Positions 42,760 through 54,039 of a DNA stretch of 64,000 bases are shown one piece after another (the first letter of the stretch is position 1; every line of letters begins with the position of its first letter). The notes beneath the pieces were generated by a model that did not search any database, was not told the DNA's origin, and saw only the letters and a program-made list of their open reading frames with translations. A program made the translations under genes and the position numbers. Source of the stretch: Melieria omissa (Eukaryota; Arthropoda; Insecta; Diptera; Ulidiidae); assembly GCA_963971225.1 (NCBI GenBank), contig OZ020270.1, forward strand, positions 25,605,123 through 25,669,122, in the 5' to 3' direction.

Positions 42760-43430
42760 CAACTAAACCGAAGAAGAAGCACACAAATTTTTCTGAAAAA
42801 TTCGAAGCCGTTTGAAATATTTACTATTTCGAAGACAAATGAGAAGTTCGTTCTGGCTGTCGCTAAAGAAATTGGTTACGTCGAAAAAAGTTTGCCTGCA
42901 TCCAACGTATCTACGACTAAAGAGAAGATATCCAGGACTTATCGCACAACAAAGTTGAAATGGATTGCGGCAAATCGTACCAAATTCAGTTTTGTTGAGA
43001 ATAATGAGGAGAGGTTGGAAAAAACAATTTACTTCGATGCAGGAGATGCATGTAGCATAAGCGATGACCAACCATAGACATCAAAGGCGGCAAAAGAATG
43101 GCCGAAAAAGTCGAACTCAGAACTGTGCGTCATTCACTAAAACAAGGAAGCTTATGGAGGCAACGGGAAAAATAACTGACACCCACTTTTCACAAGCTTT
43201 GACCATAAAATAAAATAAGAATCGGGAGAAAATTAAAGGCATTATAGTGAAAGCAGTTTTACCAGCAAACTCGGATCGTGTTAAAAGAATGAAAAACAGT
43301 ATTCCCACCCCACGCAATGTGCTTCCGATCAAATTTAGTCCTAATGAAGCTTTAGCATTGTTTTTGAACTTAGGATTGTCCAAAAAAATTGACTTCTTAT
43401 GTAAATTTTTCGAATTCTGGTTCTAATTTT
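42760..43430 (+). pseudogene. Decayed ORF of unknown family
   Basis: A frame without a clear start (from ~42800) reads FEIFTISKTNEKFVLAVAKE, IGYVEKSLPASNVSTTKEKI, KLKWIAANRTKFSFVENNEE and FDAGDACSISDD, with a stop at 43077. Further blocks in another frame give RRQKNGRKSRTQNC, KTRKLMEATGKITDTHF and SPNEALALFLNLGLSKKIDF. The even block spacing looks like one protein with a basic middle and a helical end. I recall similar multi-copy insect proteins of unknown role (helical head, GRPKK-like motif, then an …EALAL… block) but cannot name the family. It may be transposon cargo or a host relic. Confidence 0.4.
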
Positions 43431-43990
43431 GAAAGCAAAATGTATTAATTTTTATCTTTAAATTTGACTCTTTTTCATCTTTTTTAATGAATTTTCATTA
43501 ATTTTGCAACTAAAAGTTAACATTGTTGCTCGCATTATTCTTATTTACAGTAAGCCGAACTTTGACAAAGTATTACGTAGCACCCTGTACCTCGATTGAG
43601 TTTATTTTTGAGAATACAATAGCCTGATGAATTTCTAATCAAAATTAATCAAAAATTTTCCAATTATCTCTATTCGTTCAGGAGTTATTAATTTTGCAAT
43701 CTGAAATGACAAATTGAGCCACTGTGCGCCGTCCAGGCAAGAATAAACAAGTGAGCACAGACGCGGCATTCGTGTTGCTATAATTTGCGCTCAGAGCATT
43801 TTGCTCTCATTTCAAGCGTTTCCTCTTGTTGTCTACCCCTAGAAGACGGGTGGCGATATCAGTATCCGCATTCAAATTTTTGCTTGTACGCGATGCACAC
43901 TCTTTATGTTCCATACTTTTTGGTATTACACAATAATAATAATTGACTGGCACGACAGCCCAATACCGCGACTAAGGCCTAGCTACCCGC
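43431..43990. other. AT-rich spacer
   Basis: I see no coding or repeat structure I can support. A GTAGCACCCTGTA motif near 43577 resembles the outer end of some mariner-like TIRs, but no partner is found. Confidence 0.4.
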
Positions 43991-43999
43991 AACCATCCA

Positions 44000-44130
44000 T
44001 GTTGTGCGTGTGAATTTTTTCAAGGTTGGAATGGACCTACAGATTTATGCCGATTCCGAACGGCGAGTTGAGAGCTTTTTCATAGGCAATTTTACTCTCA
44101 GAGGTTTGCCATTTCCTGCTGAGAGGACAG
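44000..44130 (-). repeat. SINE-like fragment
   Basis: Read on the minus strand, the stretch contains AGCTCTCAACTCGCCGTTCG, then GAATCGGCATAAATCTGTAG and GTCC. I associate the order 'AGCTCTCA … GCCGTTCGGAGTCGGCATAAA … GTAGGTCC' with an abundant tRNA-derived SINE of tephritid and related flies. Only the central body is present; the tRNA-like head and tail are not clear. Identification rests on memory. Confidence 0.45.
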
Positions 44131-44134
44131 CCTT

Positions 44135-44407
44135 CGAAACTTGCTGCAAGCTTACACACGCAAGCATTTTATTTGAAATAAGATTGCGAAATGTTTAAAA
44201 AATGTTTGGATCCAATTGTTATGCAAATGGAATTGACCCTTGCAGAAAAATTTATTTCTACAAACTTAATGCAAACGTTTTAGACAAACCTAATCCAAAC
44301 ATTTTGTAAACGTTTAATATAAGCTTATAATAAACGTATTAGACATTTGCACCAAGCTTGCATCACATTTGGAATGAGCTTGTCAATGAGGATCAATTCC
44401 GTTTGCC
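44135..44407. repeat. Left arm of fold-back-like element
   Basis: The stretch from AAGCTTACACACGCAAGC to ATGTTTGGATCC is inverted at 46401-46466. The remainder is made of degenerate AAACGTTT/CAAACATTT-type units. The arm is cut by the piggyBac-like element at 44408. Confidence 0.65.
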
Positions 44408-46392
44408 TTAACCCATTAATGCCCACAGCGATCTAGCAATGCTAAGGGCTTGAAATTTAGAGACGTATGCTTTATGATGCACAGGAACGTAAATAAGAAA
44501 AAAATTTTTGGTACCTTGTATAGATTGGTCTCTGGAAGCCGTTACATATATGTAACAGAGGGCTATTTCCAGTACTTTTTTGTGGAACAAATTTTTTTAG
44601 TTTGAATGACAATTTTACAGCTTAGTACTTAAAAATACATGAAAACTTTGTATAAATTGAACTGTGAAGGTAAAGGTGAATGAAATACATATGCGGTTGA
44701 TACAATAAATTATGGATTTGTAGCATAATGGTACTTTTCGGAGCATTTGATGCACAAACCAACATTACACTATTTGCACAAAGAAGTGGGATGCGATTTT
44801 CAGTTCATTCTAGCGCAGCGGCACCTCTTTTTATCTATTGGTTCTACAATAAAATGCCCAATGCAGTCATAGTGGCTTGAGAAGTCGGGCTCAGCCGCAG
44901 TTGTTCGACAAAAGCTCTGGAGTGGTCTTATTGTGCCAAGAGTTGTGCAATAGCGTCCGGCAATGGCTCTACGGAAATCAAGTTGCGCCATACTGCTTCC
45001 TCCTTTACGATGCAAGATCCACGCATTTTGCATTAACACGTCATTGAGCCATGAAAAATGCAAAACCACCACTTCTTTCGACGAGCGCCAATAAAAACTC
45101 GCATCTCTTCAACAGTTATGTTTGGGTTTGTTTGACCTCAACACATAGCATAGCTATTACTTTCATCGCACAACAACTGGATCAGTTCGTCGTCGAAGAA
45201 TTTCTCAACAGCTGATGAGGATGTAAATTACCACAATCAGAATAATTCGGCTCCGGAAAAATTTCCGGACACCTAATGTCATCATCTTCCAACCACTAAA
45301 TAACAGGTTTACAAGGTTTGTAGGTACGTTTTACTTTGGTACACTTTCCATTCATACATTTTGCAAATGGTTTTTCTACTGTGGACGTACTTGATCCAGA
45401 ATTTTGGTGATCAAATGTAATACAAGCACTAGAAGTTGTGGCATGTTGAGCATGACTAGTTTTTGTACGTTGAGCAGCCTTTAACGATTTTTTTTTTAAT
45501 AAGAATGTTGACAGTTGGTGTACATATTGCTATTGTAGCCGAAAAAAGTTCGTCACTAGGCTCCAATGGCTCTTCTTCTGAAACATAGGCAGTGAAATGG
45601 CTCCTCCACAAGAGGGCGACCCGAAAGACGTTCATTGTGTAGTACTTGGTGACTCTATAAGATCTGTATGTAAGTTTGCGAAGGAATTATTTATCACGTC
45701 TTGAAGAGCTTGCTGTTTCAACCTCATTTGTTGTCAATTGCCGCACAATAACCTCACATGGTTGCATTAATCGTGTTCTCTCTCAAATTGTTTGGCACTC
45801 CACCGCCATCTTCTTCCTCAGAATCCACTTCAGATTCCAAAATATGGGCACTAGGCGGCTCAATTGTCAACTTTTCCACTGTATTATCTGCTTTCTCATC
45901 ACTTGCGAGCTCTTGCAAATATATAGTGGCCTCATCCAGTGTCAAATATCCGTATCTAAGCATACGAAAATCTTACGTTTACATTTGTACATATACGTAA
46001 CAGTGCAATTGCATGCTGCTCAGAAAAGCCCACGGGCCTTAAACGTTTATTTTAACATTTTTTAATAAAACTGTAGATATTTAAGAATCACTTTTCATAA
46101 AAAGTTTTTCACAAAATACTTTCACTAAATTTTTATAAATCTTTTTTACCGTTTGCGTGTCGCCATATCGCTATTTTTACTAATTTCAAATTTACCTCAT
46201 TACAAAACTTGTGCTCACAAAGAAATCAAAAGAGTTTCTGACTTAATTTGAATTTTACAGCATTCGTTAAACTATTTTCAATGTCATATGGGGTATAAAC
46301 ATGAATAGGCATGTACATGCAACCTGTAAATAACATTTTAAAATATCGTTGCTGCCGTTACGTATATGTAACTGTGGGCATTAATGGGTTAA
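44408..46392. mobile_element. piggyBac-like element, decayed
   Basis: TIRs CCCATTAATGCCCACAG and the exact inverse lie inside TTAA at 44408-44411 and 46389-46392. TTAA with a CCC start is the piggyBac arrangement. The length is 1985 bp with remnants of a minus-strand transposase. It interrupts the fold-back-like repeat. Confidence 0.87.
44800..45963 (-). pseudogene. piggyBac-like transposase remnant
   Basis: The N-terminal piece (45754-45963) has LTLDEATIYLQELASDEKAD and an acidic run, SEVDSEEEDGGGV, as in piggyBac N-termini. The C-terminal piece (44800-45072) has VLMQNAWILHRKGGS, MAQLDFRRAIAGRY and CIGHFIVEPIDKKRCRCARM, matching the NAW..Y…, FRR.IA and …H..…K..RC.C end of the family. The Asp-containing catalytic core between ~45080 and 45750 is not readable and probably deleted. 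The enzyme would excise at TTAA. Confidence 0.7.
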
Positions 46393-47190
46393 AACTAGAT
46401 CCAAACATTTTTCAAACATTTCGCAAGCTTATTCCAAATAAAATGCTTGCGTGTGTAAGCTTGCAGTAAGTTTATTCCAAATGCAAATTGTTCGCGGTAT
46501 ACCAATTAAAAAAGTTCCTCAATTTTTCAATTAATTTTATTATAAGACTTTTGATTGCTTTGTGTTTCTGTATATTTTTGGAAAATTGGAAAAAGGCCTT
46601 AGTGACATGAACTTAAACGTCCTCGTCAATAAGTTTAGCACTGGCTGCATCTATAAAGGAAAACTGTTATTAATAAATAGTTGTAAATTATTTCACAAAT
46701 TGCCGTACTTGTATACTTACATACTCTGATTGAGCTGAAGTCCTCACACTGGAAACGAACGACAACAAACGAGAAATTTCATTTAAAAATCAATGAACTT
46801 ACAATTTTCGTTTGAATTTTGAAACCTCCAAACGCATCGCATGCCTTGATGTAATTCATTTCAAAATTGATCAAATTACCGTTACTCGAGTAAAGGTTTG
46901 CAAAAAGTTTGGAAATCGTTTGCGATTTGTAAGCTTGGAAAATGTTTGCCAACTCGCTTTCAAGCAAATTGTTTCCAAATGTGTTTGCCTATTAAAACAT
47001 TGGGAAAGTTTGGAATAAATTTGGAAAACACTTGCGCATGTAAGTTTAGAAAATGTTTATTAATTCATTGAAAATAAGTTTGGAAAATATTTACGATTTA
47101 TAAGTTTGCAAAACGTTTGCTAACTTGTTTACAAGCAATTTGTTTCCAAACGCGTTTGTCTTGTTATTCGCTGGGTACGATCGTTTTAAC
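46393..47190. repeat. Right arm of fold-back-like element with degenerate subrepeats
   Basis: The first ~75 bases are the inverse of the left arm. From ~46860 to 47160 a unit like AAGTTTGGAAAATGTTTGCC returns many times with drift (for example AAGTTTGGAAATCGTTTGCG, AAGTTTAGAAAATGTTTATT, AAGTTTGCAAAACGTTTGCT). Subrepeats in long inverted arms are a fold-back hallmark. No ORF. Confidence 0.6.
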
Positions 47191-47855
47191 GTACGATTTA
47201 ATTTCCATGGCTTTCGGTTCTGCTATGAATAATAAACCATGGGAATTCGCAAAGGCGTACAGTAGAATGTGCGTTCCTATTGATAAAAAACCAAAACCAT
47301 GAACTTCTGCTATGAAATGTTGGCATTCATGTAGGCTATGTTGCCTTCTGGCCTAATAAAATTCATTCCGATAAATTGTTAAATTCATATATTAACAGCA
47401 ACATATTATTATTTATTATTATCATTTCCTTCAAATTTATATTATTTAGCAGTTTTATGTGTTCTTTAGTATTTTTATTTTATTCTTATTTTTCGGTTTA
47501 CTTGCAATTTGCTCTTTGAGCCAAATGCAATTTTTTCTTAGCAAAATTATTAAAAAGTAGTCTAATATAAATTGCTTATGTTCCCTACAAGTAGACGGTT
47601 CTGCAAACCACATTTTGTATTCATCTACTTTTGTTACGTTTGCAAAACACAATTTGTACAAAAGCTTTTTTATATTGGAGGAATGAGGGGTTTCCTTAAA
47701 AAACGTATGAAATGTGTAAAAGATTTTTGAAACAAAAAAACACTAGTCGATTGGAGCTTTTAGTTTTAAACTACTGTTAAAATAGTTGACATTTTTGAAA
47801 AATATAAACATTTCGTTTCCTTGTAAATTACAAAGCTCATCTTTTATTAACTTTT
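47191..47855. other. AT-rich spacer
   Basis: I see nothing coding here. The end of the stretch is the left copy of the target duplication of the R1-like LINE. Confidence 0.5.
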
Positions 47856-47889
47856 TGCAATTATGACATTGAATGTCGAATTTTTAACG
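47856..47889. repeat. Left target duplication of R1-like LINE
   Basis: TTGCAATTATGACA … GTCGAATTTTT here corresponds to TTGCAGTTATGACAGTCAAA … at 53248-53272, with a 6-base gap and few mismatches. A duplication of ~25-30 bp is long for LINEs but known in the R1 clade. Confidence 0.65.
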
Positions 47890-48370
47890 TGAGTGCCGCC
47901 ACAGTGTGGCCTAACCCCACGGTGCTCGAAAGCACAGCGTATCAAAATTAAGCATTGATAAGCGCCCCGAGAGACTAGCTCCCGATACCAATTGGGTTGA
48001 TGCAAATGGACATTACACCACGTTGGTAGGGATCGAGGCCTATCTAAACCTCTGCCGTGCTATGGGTCCGGCACCCGGTTGTAAACGCAACTCCACGCCG
48101 AGTCGAAACTCTACCCGCATTTGCGTGTTAAACCACGCCACCACGGAACTCCCCGAGGGGGCCATTCCCATAATAAAGCTGAAGCACAAGGCTCCAGGTG
48201 CACCCTGATTCCCGTGGTACCAAACAAAGCCTCTGGTCAGACTTCGTAGCCGTGCTGCTACCAGTTGAGCCCCATTTAGCTCATGGACTGGTGACCACCG
48301 CACCGCACTTGACCTCATTCACGTGCGCACTCATTCATCCACTCAATAGACCGGCCCCCACACAGCCCGC
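47889..48370 (-). other. 3'UTR of R1-like LINE
   Basis: GC-richer than its surroundings, with no ORF that matters; frames seen here in both directions are incidental. It ends at the target duplication without a poly(A) tail, as in several R1 relatives. Confidence 0.7.
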
Positions 48371-51300
48371 TCACACATTCACCCTTGGCAATACACCAAA
48401 CTGCCGTCGCCGCCGAAACACAGCATTCGCATATTCATTCAATATGGCAATCAGCTGGCTGGTGGAGAGTGCTTCACGCACACACCACACACCGTCCGTC
48501 CGACTAATCCCCATCCGCCCAAGGTCCCTCAAATCTGAGTACAACGGGCACTCACACAGCACATGCAACCAATCCTCTCTTACAGCCCCACACATACACT
48601 CTGCACTTGCACTCAGGGCTCTCTCATGTAAAAATGCATTGAGTGACCCGTGTCCGGTGAGTAGAAACCTAAGGCTCAAGCCGAAGCCGAAATCCTTGAG
48701 CCCTACCACGAACCTCACGTCCCGTATATACTCATATGTCATTCTGCTATGGGGACTTTCGTCCCAACGCTGTTGCCAACGTTGCAGAACACAGTCCTCC
48801 AGTGTTCGCTTACGCTTCATACTGTCAGCACTCTCCACACCTTCGCCTTGCAGCCACTCATACTGCAGCAGCACCTCTCTGTTCCCCCTCCTTAGCCCGA
48901 AGCCTACGGCACGCCGTATGACTACGAGATCCAGAGGAGCCGCACCCATCAACCCCTGCAATGCATCTGTTGATACAGTGCGGCACACAGGCATACAACC
49001 TAACAACATAACACGCTGAATAGACAGCAAGTGTTTGCGGCCTACAACCGTCGCGGCCAATTCGTGCCACGCCGACGCTCCGTACGCAGCACAAGCTACG
49101 AACAAACCGTGGTAAATGGTACGAACTGCGCGTCGGCCGAGCCCCCAGTCAATCCTGAGTATCCGGCGCACCTGACCCATTATGCACACAACCCTCTCTT
49201 TCAACACCCTTCACACGCACAATGGGCGGACGACTGCGTGACAATTTGCCTTTCAGCAGCATGGTCACAGTCTTGTCCATTGCTGCATCCACACCCACCG
49301 ATTCACCCCATTCACACACCATACACATATATTGCTCCCCCAAGCGCTCTACATCCGCTGTTGATCTGCCCTCGACAAGGATAAGCAGATCATCCGCATA
49401 CGCACAACACTTGCATACTGCTGCCAGACGCCGCAGTAGTGGATCCATCATGTAGTTCCATATATATGGACCACAGACAGAACCCTGCGGGCATCCTCGG
49501 GCGACATCTATTTCCACCCGTTCATTCTTCCCAACCACACATGCCTTCCTGTCTGTGAAATAGCTCTTCCAGAGAGCTGTTTCCAGGCAGTCGGCATTGT
49601 TCAGCCATTCTACCACTTTATCCCAGCGCATGTGATCAAACGCCCCCCTAAAATCTACAAACACACCGAGAACACAGTTCTCGCTACTCTCACGCACCAC
49701 CGATTTAACATACATCCACGCATCTTCCACGCCGAGTCTCTTTCGAAACCCAAACTGTCTATCCGATAGCCCACCCAGTTGCGCTTGAAGCCGATCTACC
49801 ATAATCCGTTCCAGTACTTTACCAAGTACCGGTAGGAGGCAGATACCCCGATAAGAACGGGGGTTAGTCCTGATCTTATCAGGAGACTTCAAGAGCACTA
49901 CGACCCTAGCTATCTTCCACGCGAGTGGAAAATAAGCCTCATAAAGGCATTTCTCGTAGATGGCCTCCAGGTACTCCGGAATGACTTTGTACAAGGCTTT
50001 GCACATCTCGCCAGTCAAACCATCGACACCCGGTGACCGTCTAGACCTAACCAGGCCAAATGCATAACCTAACTCTCCGTCTTCTAATGGCTCAGCAGCT
50101 GCCACTTGTGCTGGTGGCGTCTGCTCAACCGCCCTAGGAAAGAACTCGGCTAAGAGAACGTTCACACTATCTCTCCATGTTGATGTCATAGTGTCACCAA
50201 CACGGAGAGCGCTCACATCCACCTGCTTCTTCTTACTGCGGCAGATCCGATAAACATGACCCCATGGATCATCCCTATGGTCTGCCACAAACTCCCGCCA
50301 ATTTTCTTCCTTAACGCGAACAAGCATACTCTTATACCCGCTCATACACCTATTGAAATCACACCTGCGCTGGGCCAAGTGCTCAGAATTGGCCGCCCGG
50401 GCGCGCTGAAACTTTCGTCTCAGACGCCTGACCGACCGCCTCTTTGCACTCAGCTCACTCGTCCACTACTTCACCCACCTCTGATTCACTGTCTCCCATT
50501 TTTTAAGCATACTGTCATTCACACGCCAGACACACTTGTTAAGACGAGCGACCTGGTCGTCCACATCCATACTTTCAAAGTCACTAAGTGGCACTTCCGT
50601 GACCACTTCACGCACATGGAAACCGTAAGTCTCCCAATTCACACCACAGGTGCGTCATCGCCTGTCACACACACCCGCCCTTTCATTCATACTGTGGGCA
50701 GGCACAGCCATCACAATTTGGATCAAATTGTGATCACTTATGCCCCACCCACCACGGACACGCCAGCTGAAATCAAACATTCTGCTCGCTGTCCCATTTA
50801 CAAGCGTCACGTCAATATCACTTACCCGTCTAGGCCTGTCAAACGTGTACCATTCACTTGGTTCGTTGAGAACAACAATGTCTCGCGGAACCAACCATTC
50901 ACTCATTGCCTCACCCCTACTGTGGCTCTTGTAGCCGGCAGAATGCCGCGATACCTTGCTGAACCACAGCGGAGATGTGGCATTTGCATCCACACCTACC
51001 AAGACAGGTGTGCCGCCTGCCAGACGGAACACCGTGTCGAGGTAGTCCAAGTAGGGCTCTAGAGGCTCACCATACTTGCAGTAGACACTGCCCACAATCA
51101 TTTTGCCAAAGTGACCTTGCACACTGACACAAACACCATATTCAGTCGCACACACAACCATACAGTCCAAATGGACATCATTCACAATTACAGCCGCATT
51201 TGCCCTGGTGTCAGAAAAGACCCGCATTGCTGCAGGTATTCCCCGTACGACACCATTGGTGGCGTACGGTTCCTGCACCAGGGCAATTGCACTGCCACAT

Positions 51301-51377
51301 TCACTCATACACGCACCTAACTCGCACATCACGGCATATGCGCCCTGACAGTTTAACTGTACTGCCTGCAGACCCAT
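48371..51377 (-). pseudogene. R1-like ORF2: endonuclease, reverse transcriptase, C-terminal knuckle
   Basis: The start ATG at 51377 overlaps the ORF1 stop as TGATG. The endonuclease shows LQAVQLNCQGAYAVM, LVQEPYAT, VGVDANATSPLWF, SDIDVTLVNG and ISDHNLIQI: all key residues. A stop lies between 50655 and 50378. RT: SYRGICLLPVLGKVLE, GVFVDFRGAFDHMRWDKV (Asp), RGCPQGSVCGPYIWN and CCAYADDLLILVEG. A shift near 49180 leads to the tail with ECMCGAVREDWLHVLCECP, the CCHC motif of the clade. The enzyme would nick and copy at its target. Confidence 0.9.
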
Positions 51378-52749
51378 CAATGACGAGCCTGCGCCCTGGC
51401 CAGAATTTGGCTGTACGCCGGACTGTCGGTGGACATCATATAGTGTCCAGCCGGCTTGCCCCGGAACGCGCAATTCCGGCAATGCAGCTGATTGCTGCAT
51501 TGCTGGACGCGATGACCGCTCTGGCCACAGTGCCGACAAACGTCCGCTTTCATACGGCACTCAGCCACTCTGTGGTCAAAACTCAAACACCTGAAGCAGC
51601 CAGGCATCGGCATGAAGGGCCGCACGCGGAACGAAAACCACTTGATGTAGCATCGCTCCGCCTCCAGAAGGGACGAAAGCAAGCCTTCGTTCGCTTCCAA
51701 CACGACGTTGGATGCTCCACCAGATCCTACCGCTCTTTGAGGTTCAACTCATAGAGCTCCTCCATGAATTCACTCGGGGAAATCTCCGAGTGAACCCCAT
51801 GGACGACAACCCTAGGGCCCAGCTTTTCATTCGCAGCCACGTCAAGTCCAAGTTCGCTCAATTTGGCGTTCTTGGTCAACTTCACTGCTTCGGCCTTGGA
51901 GGGGGTGCGAATAATCGCACCGCCACCACGCAGTGGCTTAACTTCGTGAACCCTCACGCCCAGTGAAGGACCCGCCTCCTTGACGACCTTGGGAGCCACC
52001 TCTTTCCCGGATGCCTTTGCATCACGGCTCCGCACCACAACAGACCAAGTCTGCGACGGCTGCACAGTCATGGCCTGCGCAACCGGTACAGACACCGGCG
52101 CCAAAGCAGCGGCCGCCTGGGGGGCGCCCACACGCACCGCACTCGGCGCCGGCATGGCCCGTGAGGCCGAAACTCCCGCGCTCTCCAGGCCAGCGATGCG
52201 GCCCTTAAACGTGACATTCTCGGCCACGAGCTTCATGAGCAACAGCGCATACTCGCCCGCGACCTCAACCACCTTCTTCATGGCAGCGGCGCTGACTCCA
52301 TCCACCCCAATCACGGCTGCCATGATTTTTGCCGTGATGGCCTTCAGGGCGCCCACCGACGCCTGCGCCTCTGACGCAGGTGGCCCCTGGTCAACAGCCG
52401 CCGCCTTCACCACCTTCCTCATTCGCACTGCCAAGCGCGACACAGCCGGCACCTCACCGCCAGCCGCAACGACGGATACATTTGCACCCGACTTCACGGC
52501 CGACGACTCAGCAAATTCCGTGCTCGTGCTGGCCACATCCATCTCCTCTCCTCCTACAGTGTCGGCGGGCGAAGCCGCGCGCCCAAGCCCTACCCCGGGC
52601 AAAGCCGCGCGCCCCTTGCCGGGCGAAGCCACGTGCCCAACCCTCTTACGAGGGGGCGACCGGACGTCCGCCGACACTGACTCCGCGTCACAAGACGTCA
52701 AATCGGTCGTTTCACGACCGGACGGCTCCCGGGCAGAGTCCCCCGTCAC
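51377..52749 (-). pseudogene. R1-like ORF1 with three zinc knuckles
   Basis: Starts MTGDSAREPSGRETTDLTSC. An Ala/Val-rich helical middle follows (residues ~120-220), then RPSP/…VVVHGVHSEISPSEFMEELY, an RRM-like fold. A frameshift near 51720 leads to the knuckles CFRCLSFDHRVAEC, CRHCGQSGHRVQQC and CRNCAFRGKPAGH. The stop overlaps the ORF2 start (TGATG), suggesting reinitiation. The protein would bind element RNA and help reach the target. Confidence 0.87.
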
Positions 52750-52849
52750 ACTTCCTTTGCGCTTAGGGCGCCCAATTCACTCACTACTTACACTAATAAC
52801 TAACACTAGACTATTTATTCTATTTAATCTACAACAACAATAGCAATCA

Positions 52850-53160
52850 CGCAAGTCAAGTAGTTGTAGCAACAACTACTATACACACCACAAGTGCCTT
52901 AAGGCTACTTGCTTGAACTCAAGCACTTGCACAAACAATGCAATCAGGCCACCTAATGGCAACCTGTTTACACTTCCGTGCACAACAACACTATACACAC
53001 AAGCCACCAACGGTGACTTGTTTACACAAAAATGAGCAATAACAATTGTACACAAGCTGCGCACGGCAACTTGTTTACGCGAATGCGCAACAACAATTGT
53101 GCACAAGCCACCAACTGTAACTTGTTTACTAAGCTACAAACGCTTACCGCAACAACAATT
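52850..53160. repeat. Tandem repeats in the 5'UTR of the R1-like LINE
   Basis: A unit of about 60-75 bases around CAACAACAATTGTRCACAAGC and AACTTGTTTAC is repeated about four times with drift (start points near 52870, 52985, 53036, 53088 and 53150). LINE 5'UTR repeats often carry internal promoter activity. Confidence 0.75.
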
Positions 53161-53421
53161 GCACACGCTTTAAACTCACGCACTATAAACGCACTGAAAT
53201 CACACGCAATCGCACGTCCGCTCACCACGGTGTCTAAATCGACACTGTTGCAGTTATGACAGTCAAATTTTTCAATAGTTTGCATCAATATGAAACCAGA
53301 GAAATAACGAAGGAACCCATCATTGTGGCGAACGGCAATTGGCAACGCCGCACAGTGGGGTATTTGATGCCCAAAATGGCGATTAATTCAAAAAATGAAA
53401 TTCAAATATCTTGATAATATA

Positions 53422-54036
53422 GGGTGTTTTTTTTAGAGGTATAGAACTTCGAATTGAAATAAAACACAAGAAAATCGTTTTAATGTCCATCAAGTTGGCT
53501 TTATTGGAAGGATAATTTTATGCCATTAATGTTTAAATATGATTTCGGGCATGTGGCCGCCGCGGCTGGCTCGAATAAAGCCAATTCTACAGGTCCAATT
53601 TTTAAAGTTGATGGACAAAGCTCCAATTGCTGTGCACGGTGGCGAATCGATTCATTCGGGTCCTCTTCAACATTTTGCTCTACAGCGGCAATTGTTTCTT
53701 CGGTGCGCACTGTTCGACGTCTCTGCGGATGCGTATTATCACATAGAGTAAACGTAGTGCGAAAACGACCCATGGTTAACCGATGGATGGACCGATTTTG
53801 CTCTGATGGACGATTATGTCGACCAAAAAATGGACGGAGCTTGCGGTAAACTTCGCGAACTGAACCTTTATTTTCGAAATAAATTTGCACGATTTGCAAG
53901 CGTTGTTCTTTTGTCAACCTGTTCATGATGAAATGGCAAACCAAACTGAACATAAATGACATTAGAGTTGCCAGATTTGACCACAAAATGCCAGTTTTAT
54001 CTCTATTCGAAAAACAAACCTCTAAAAAAAACACCC
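53422..54036 (-). mobile_element. Internally deleted mariner/Tc1-type element
   Basis: GGGTGTTTTTTTTAGAGGT and its exact inverse form the ends, each next to TA (53420-53421 and 54037-54038). The 615-bp body holds the head and tail of a transposase with the catalytic middle removed. It is therefore a young-looking deletion derivative with perfect 19-bp ends. Confidence 0.9.
53521..53927 (-). pseudogene. Head-tail remnant of mariner-type transposase
   Basis: Starts MNRLTKEQRLQIVQIYFENK, then VREVYRKLRPFFGRHNRPSE, an HTH domain, and RRTVRTEETIAAVEQNVEED. After QQLELCPSTL the core is gone and the frame shifts. The last residues, in another frame, are GHMPEIIFKH and a stop. The family (…HNRPSE…, ending …EIIFKH) is a mariner relative common in insects. 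All catalytic Asp residues lie in the deleted part. Confidence 0.85.
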
Positions 54037-54039
54037 TAC

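Larger units (their letters stand above)
47889..53247 (-). mobile_element. R1-clade LINE, nearly complete
   Basis: The minus strand carries a 5'UTR with tandem repeats, ORF1 with three CCHC knuckles, ORF2 with endonuclease, RT and a C-terminal CCHC, and a 3'UTR of ~480 bp. The layout and RT motifs fit the R1 clade. Flanks show no 28S rDNA, so this is a dispersed relative rather than an rDNA-specific R1. A handful of frameshifts and one or more stops make it inactive. Confidence 0.88.

Noticed and set aside
48198..49019. Plus-strand ORFs opposite the R1-like ORF2 tail
   Set aside because: Shadows of the minus-strand RT C-terminus with its CCHC motif.
51980..52843. 287-codon plus-strand ORF opposite R1-like ORF1
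   Set aside because: Shadow of the GC-rich ORF1; the minus frame has the knuckles and the correct LINE order.
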